Below, piece after piece: positions 40,038-41,661 of a stretch of DNA of 41,661 bases. Origin of the DNA: Acidithiobacillus ferrianus. Lineage in GTDB: Bacteria; Pseudomonadota; Gammaproteobacteria; Acidithiobacillales; Acidithiobacillaceae. Below the pieces are notes generated by a model. The model made no database searches. It was not told where the DNA came from and was given only the letters and a program-made list of their open reading frames with translations. The position numbers and the translations under genes are program-made. Position 1 is the first letter of the stretch; each line of letters opens with the position of its first letter. The stretch is taken from the NCBI RefSeq assembly GCF_010378095.1, contig NZ_WNJL01000015.1:1-41661 (forward strand), read 5' to 3'.

Positions 40038-40810
40038 TTACGCGCATCCACCGGTTCCAAGTAGCGCTGCTGGTAACGCGGCGTGATCAGACTGGACTCG
40101 CACCAGACGAAAAAGTCTGCGCAGTGAAACTGCGGGTCCCAGAAAGGTTCGCCGCCAATACGCACCCCGGCGCGCAGATAGCCCTTGAGCAAGCTGGGCA
40201 ACGAAGCCGGCTCCGCTTGCGCCTCCACATCAAATTTGGGGACGGCGCGCAACGGGAAGACCCGCTGTTCCCGAGCGGTGAGGTAGGGGCTCAAGTTCCG
40301 GTAAAGCGCACCGAGCGCGGGACCATCCGTACTGTGCACACTGGCGCAGCCCATGAGGTAATCGATCTGCCACATGGCCATGGCCTCGGCGAGCCCCGAC
40401 CAAAGTATCCCGATGACCGCCCCCTGACGGTAGTCGGGATGTACGCAGGAGCGTCCCAGTTCCATGACCCGCGCGTCGAGGGCCAAAAGACGGGAAAGAT
40501 CAAACTCGGTCTCCGCGTAGTAACGCCCGACACAGGCCACCTTCTCGGGAAGAAAGAGCCGATAGGTACCGACAACCTCCTGCCGGGTTTCGTCCTCGAC
40601 AATCAGGTGCTCACAAAACGGATCGTACTCATCCTGATCCAGTCCGGGCCGGCCACTGAGCTGGGCACCATATTCGGCGCTAAAGACCTCATAGCGCAGA
40701 CGTTGCGCGGCTTCCACTTCATCTTGATGACGCGCCAGATAGAGGCGCAACGAACGCTCCTTCTTGGTGGCGACGCGACCGGTACTGCCGTGAGATTGGG
40801 TGCTGAGCAT
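40034..40810 (-). CDS. GNAT-fold N-acyltransferase, OlsB-like (ornithine-acyl-ACP acyltransferase)
   Basis: The 258-residue protein belongs to the acetyltransferase family that includes OlsB, which makes lyso-ornithine lipid from ornithine and 3-hydroxyacyl-ACP, and exosortase-associated acyltransferases. Visible are RYEVFSAEYGA, DEYDPFCEHLIVEDET, VGTYRLFLPE, MELGRSCVHPDYRQGAVIGI (the core with RSCVHPDYR) and YLMGCASVHS. The RYEVF/CxHL segment is the family signature. ATG 40810 is preferred because GGAGAG lies six bases upstream; the TTG at 40840 adds ten codons with no site. It precedes a plsC gene with a four-base overlap, the olsB-olsA pattern. No hydroxylase gene (olsC/olsE) is nearby. 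Confidence 0.8.
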   Translation of the reverse strand: MLSTQSHGSTGRVATKKERSLRLYLARHQDEVEAAQRLRYEVFSAEYGAQLSGRPGLDQDEYDPFCEHLIVEDETRQEVVGTYRLFLPEKVACVGRYYAETEFDLSRLLALDARVMELGRSCVHPDYRQGAVIGILWSGLAEAMAMWQIDYLMGCASVHSTDGPALGALYRNLSPYLTAREQRVFPLRAVPKFDVEAQAEPASLPSLLKGYLRAGVRIGGEPFWDPQFHCADFFVWCESSLITPRYQQRYLEPVDARK

Positions 40811-40864
40811 GCAGGGCTCTCCGTGCAAAAACGATAGCAAACCTTACCTATTATGACCCATATA

Positions 40865-40907
40865 TGTGACAATAGTGCGGCACTTTTATGAACACTCTGT
40901 GACAATA
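40865..40907 (-). repeat. 10-bp direct repeat TATTGTCACA upstream of the olsB-like gene
   Basis: On the minus strand TATTGTCACA occurs at 40907-40898 and again at 40874-40865, 33 bp apart (about three helical turns). The upstream copy is followed, after AGAG, by TGTTCAT, so TTGTCAC-N4-TGTTCAT recalls the 7-4-7 layout of a Pho box (CTGTCAT repeats), although matches are partial. The second copy lies about 55 bases before ATG 40810. Confidence 0.45.
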
Positions 40908-40956
40908 CCTCGCCGTCCCAATAGACGTTCCCCTAACCACCCCGCGTCAATCCCAC

Positions 40957-40979
40957 TGGCGCCTCCCCACAAGGCGCCA
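40957..40979. other. Perfect 8-bp GC-rich hairpin
   Basis: TGGCGCCT (40957-40964), loop CCCCACA, AGGCGCCA (40972-40979). No T-run follows on either strand. It may be an operator or a hairpin in one of the divergent leaders. Confidence 0.4.
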
Positions 40980-41208
40980 CCGCCGATGCAACCATTTTAT
41001 AACATGATTCAGACAATACCAGCCCCGATCACCCAAAATAGTGTCTTTCACCAAACGGGAGGTACGGCGCGCGCACCCTTTCCGGACGATCCGCTTTTAT
41101 CCGGCCAAGCGCCGTTTCACTGGAAGAGACTTCCGCCCCAGGAAAAACCAGGTTGACAACAGGCCCCTTGACCGAAATCATGGCCCATTGCCGCGAAGGA
41201 GAAAGGTC

Positions 41209-41406
41209 ATGCAGATATCCGTATGGAAAATCGTCCTATGCCTGCTGAGCACCGCAGTACTCGGAGGTTGTGCTACAGGAGGTTATTACGCCCACCGCAG
41301 CGATCGGCAGTACGGCCCGCCGGGCTATAGCCAACCGCCAGCCGGCCAATATCCCGGTCAATACAGCGATGGCTACAATAACCCGCCCCCTCCGCAGGGT
41401 CCTTGA
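41209..41406 (+). CDS. Small Tyr/Pro/Gln-rich lipoprotein
   Basis: The 65-residue product has a hydrophobic signal and lipobox LGGC (Cys21) after MQISVWKIVLCLLSTAV, then a low-complexity tail of GYYAHRSDRQYGPPGY, QPPAGQYPGQY and NPPPPQGP. The purine-rich AAGGAGAAAGG just before ATG 41209 is a strong ribosome site. Such tails are found on small envelope lipoproteins of unknown role. No sorting-avoidance Asp follows the Cys (Ala-Thr instead), so outer-membrane sorting is expected by the Lol rule. Confidence 0.7.
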   Translation: MQISVWKIVLCLLSTAVLGGCATGGYYAHRSDRQYGPPGYSQPPAGQYPGQYSDGYNNPPPPQGP

Positions 41407-41482
41407 AGGTCCGCCCCACAGCCCCTTGCGGGTGAGGCTCTCCCGAACCCTGGGCACCTGAAAAGGCGCGCCGGATTCAGGA

Positions 41483-41661
41483 TCAATCGTTATCCGGGAT
41501 CTCCGGTCTTTCTATCAGAGGCTCTCGCTCTGGAGGACTGATCTCCGGGCGTTCGATTTCGGGTTGAGGCACCACCACAGGGCGAAGCGACGCCATGGGT
41601 GGCAGGGTGGGCAGATCGAAGTCCATGGGGTTGACCCGGAAGGTGACCCTTTCCACCGCGA
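41483..41661 (-). CDS. C-terminal end of a proline-rich protein (runs off window)
   Basis: The minus strand frame open at the window edge gives 58 residues ending at the TGA 41485-41483. It begins AVERVTFRVNPMDFDLPTLP and then becomes Pro/Glu-rich, with the near-repeats IERPEIS, PPEREP, LIERPEIP, ending DND. Codon use is GC-rich like its neighbours. The family cannot be named from this tail. It converges with the lipoprotein gene. Confidence 0.55.
   Translation of the reverse strand, partial: AVERVTFRVNPMDFDLPTLPPMASLRPVVVPQPEIERPEISPPEREPLIERPEIPDND

Larger units (their letters stand above)
40841..41208. other. Divergent gene-free region between the olsBA-like pair and a lipoprotein gene
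   Basis: The 368 bases hold no convincing reading frame on either strand. They contain the direct repeats at 40865-40907 and the hairpin at 40957-40979. Both flanking genes point away from the region, so it should hold two promoters, but no strong pair of -35/-10 boxes was found. Confidence 0.6.

Overview
The window reads as chromosome of a Gram-negative proteobacterium. The type IV pilus cluster pilMNOPQ followed by aroK-aroB, the ilvIHC-psd-pssA order, gltB-gltD-hemE, and the ThyX/Dgt/OlsBA-like set fit an Acidithiobacillus-like gammaproteobacterium or Acidithiobacillia member. The genus is inferred from remembered gene content, not from a search. From about 9.8 kb onward the genes are GC-rich, tightly packed and often overlap by 4 bases (ATGA). 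The first ~9.4 kb is visibly more AT-rich, looser, and holds several broken genes.

Layout. (1) 1-9.7 kb is accessory: a partial TetR regulator, a DUF2239 protein and a carotenoid-oxygenase-family enzyme behind a long inverted repeat; a run of damaged genes (NTF2-like gene with a frameshift running into a P-loop kinase, half an EamA transporter, an N-terminal scrap of a PaaI-type thioesterase); a FabF-type ketoacyl synthase, a frameshifted DUF3995 membrane gene and a short-chain dehydrogenase; a MarR regulator plus membrane protein with a symmetric operator; a YafY/WYL regulator plus VOC protein that share a repeated operator-like element. (2) 9.85-13.63 kb is a copper operon on the minus strand (copA, DUF302, copZ-like chaperone, glutaredoxin-like protein, small membrane protein) behind a MerR/CueR-type long-spacer promoter. 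(3) 13.88-13.95 kb is tRNA-Val(CAC), followed by a membrane protein with two DUF202-type signatures.

(4) 14.97-19.79 kb, minus strand, is ilvI-ilvH-ilvC-psd-pssA: branched-chain amino acid synthesis, then phosphatidylethanolamine synthesis. (5) 19.92-22.90 kb, minus strand, is tadA-yjbQ-hypothetical-mutS2-like. (6) 23.14-32.09 kb, plus strand, is pilMNOPQ, aroK, aroB, thyX and dgt: pilus alignment complex and secretin, two shikimate enzymes, and thymidylate/dNTP metabolism. (7) 32.1-39.1 kb is gltB-gltD-hemE with a clear sigma70-type promoter. (8) 39.1-40.8 kb, minus strand, is a GNAT-type acyltransferase plus PlsC pair resembling the ornithine-lipid genes olsB-olsA. (9) The right end holds a small lipoprotein gene and the C-terminal end of a proline-rich protein.

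No transposase, integrase, CRISPR array or rRNA was seen. The most promising new observations are the near-identical regulatory element at the YafY promoter and across the YafY stop codon, the decayed gene run at 3-6.5 kb, the TetR/DUF2239/carotenoid-oxygenase unit, and the direct repeats upstream of the olsBA-like pair.
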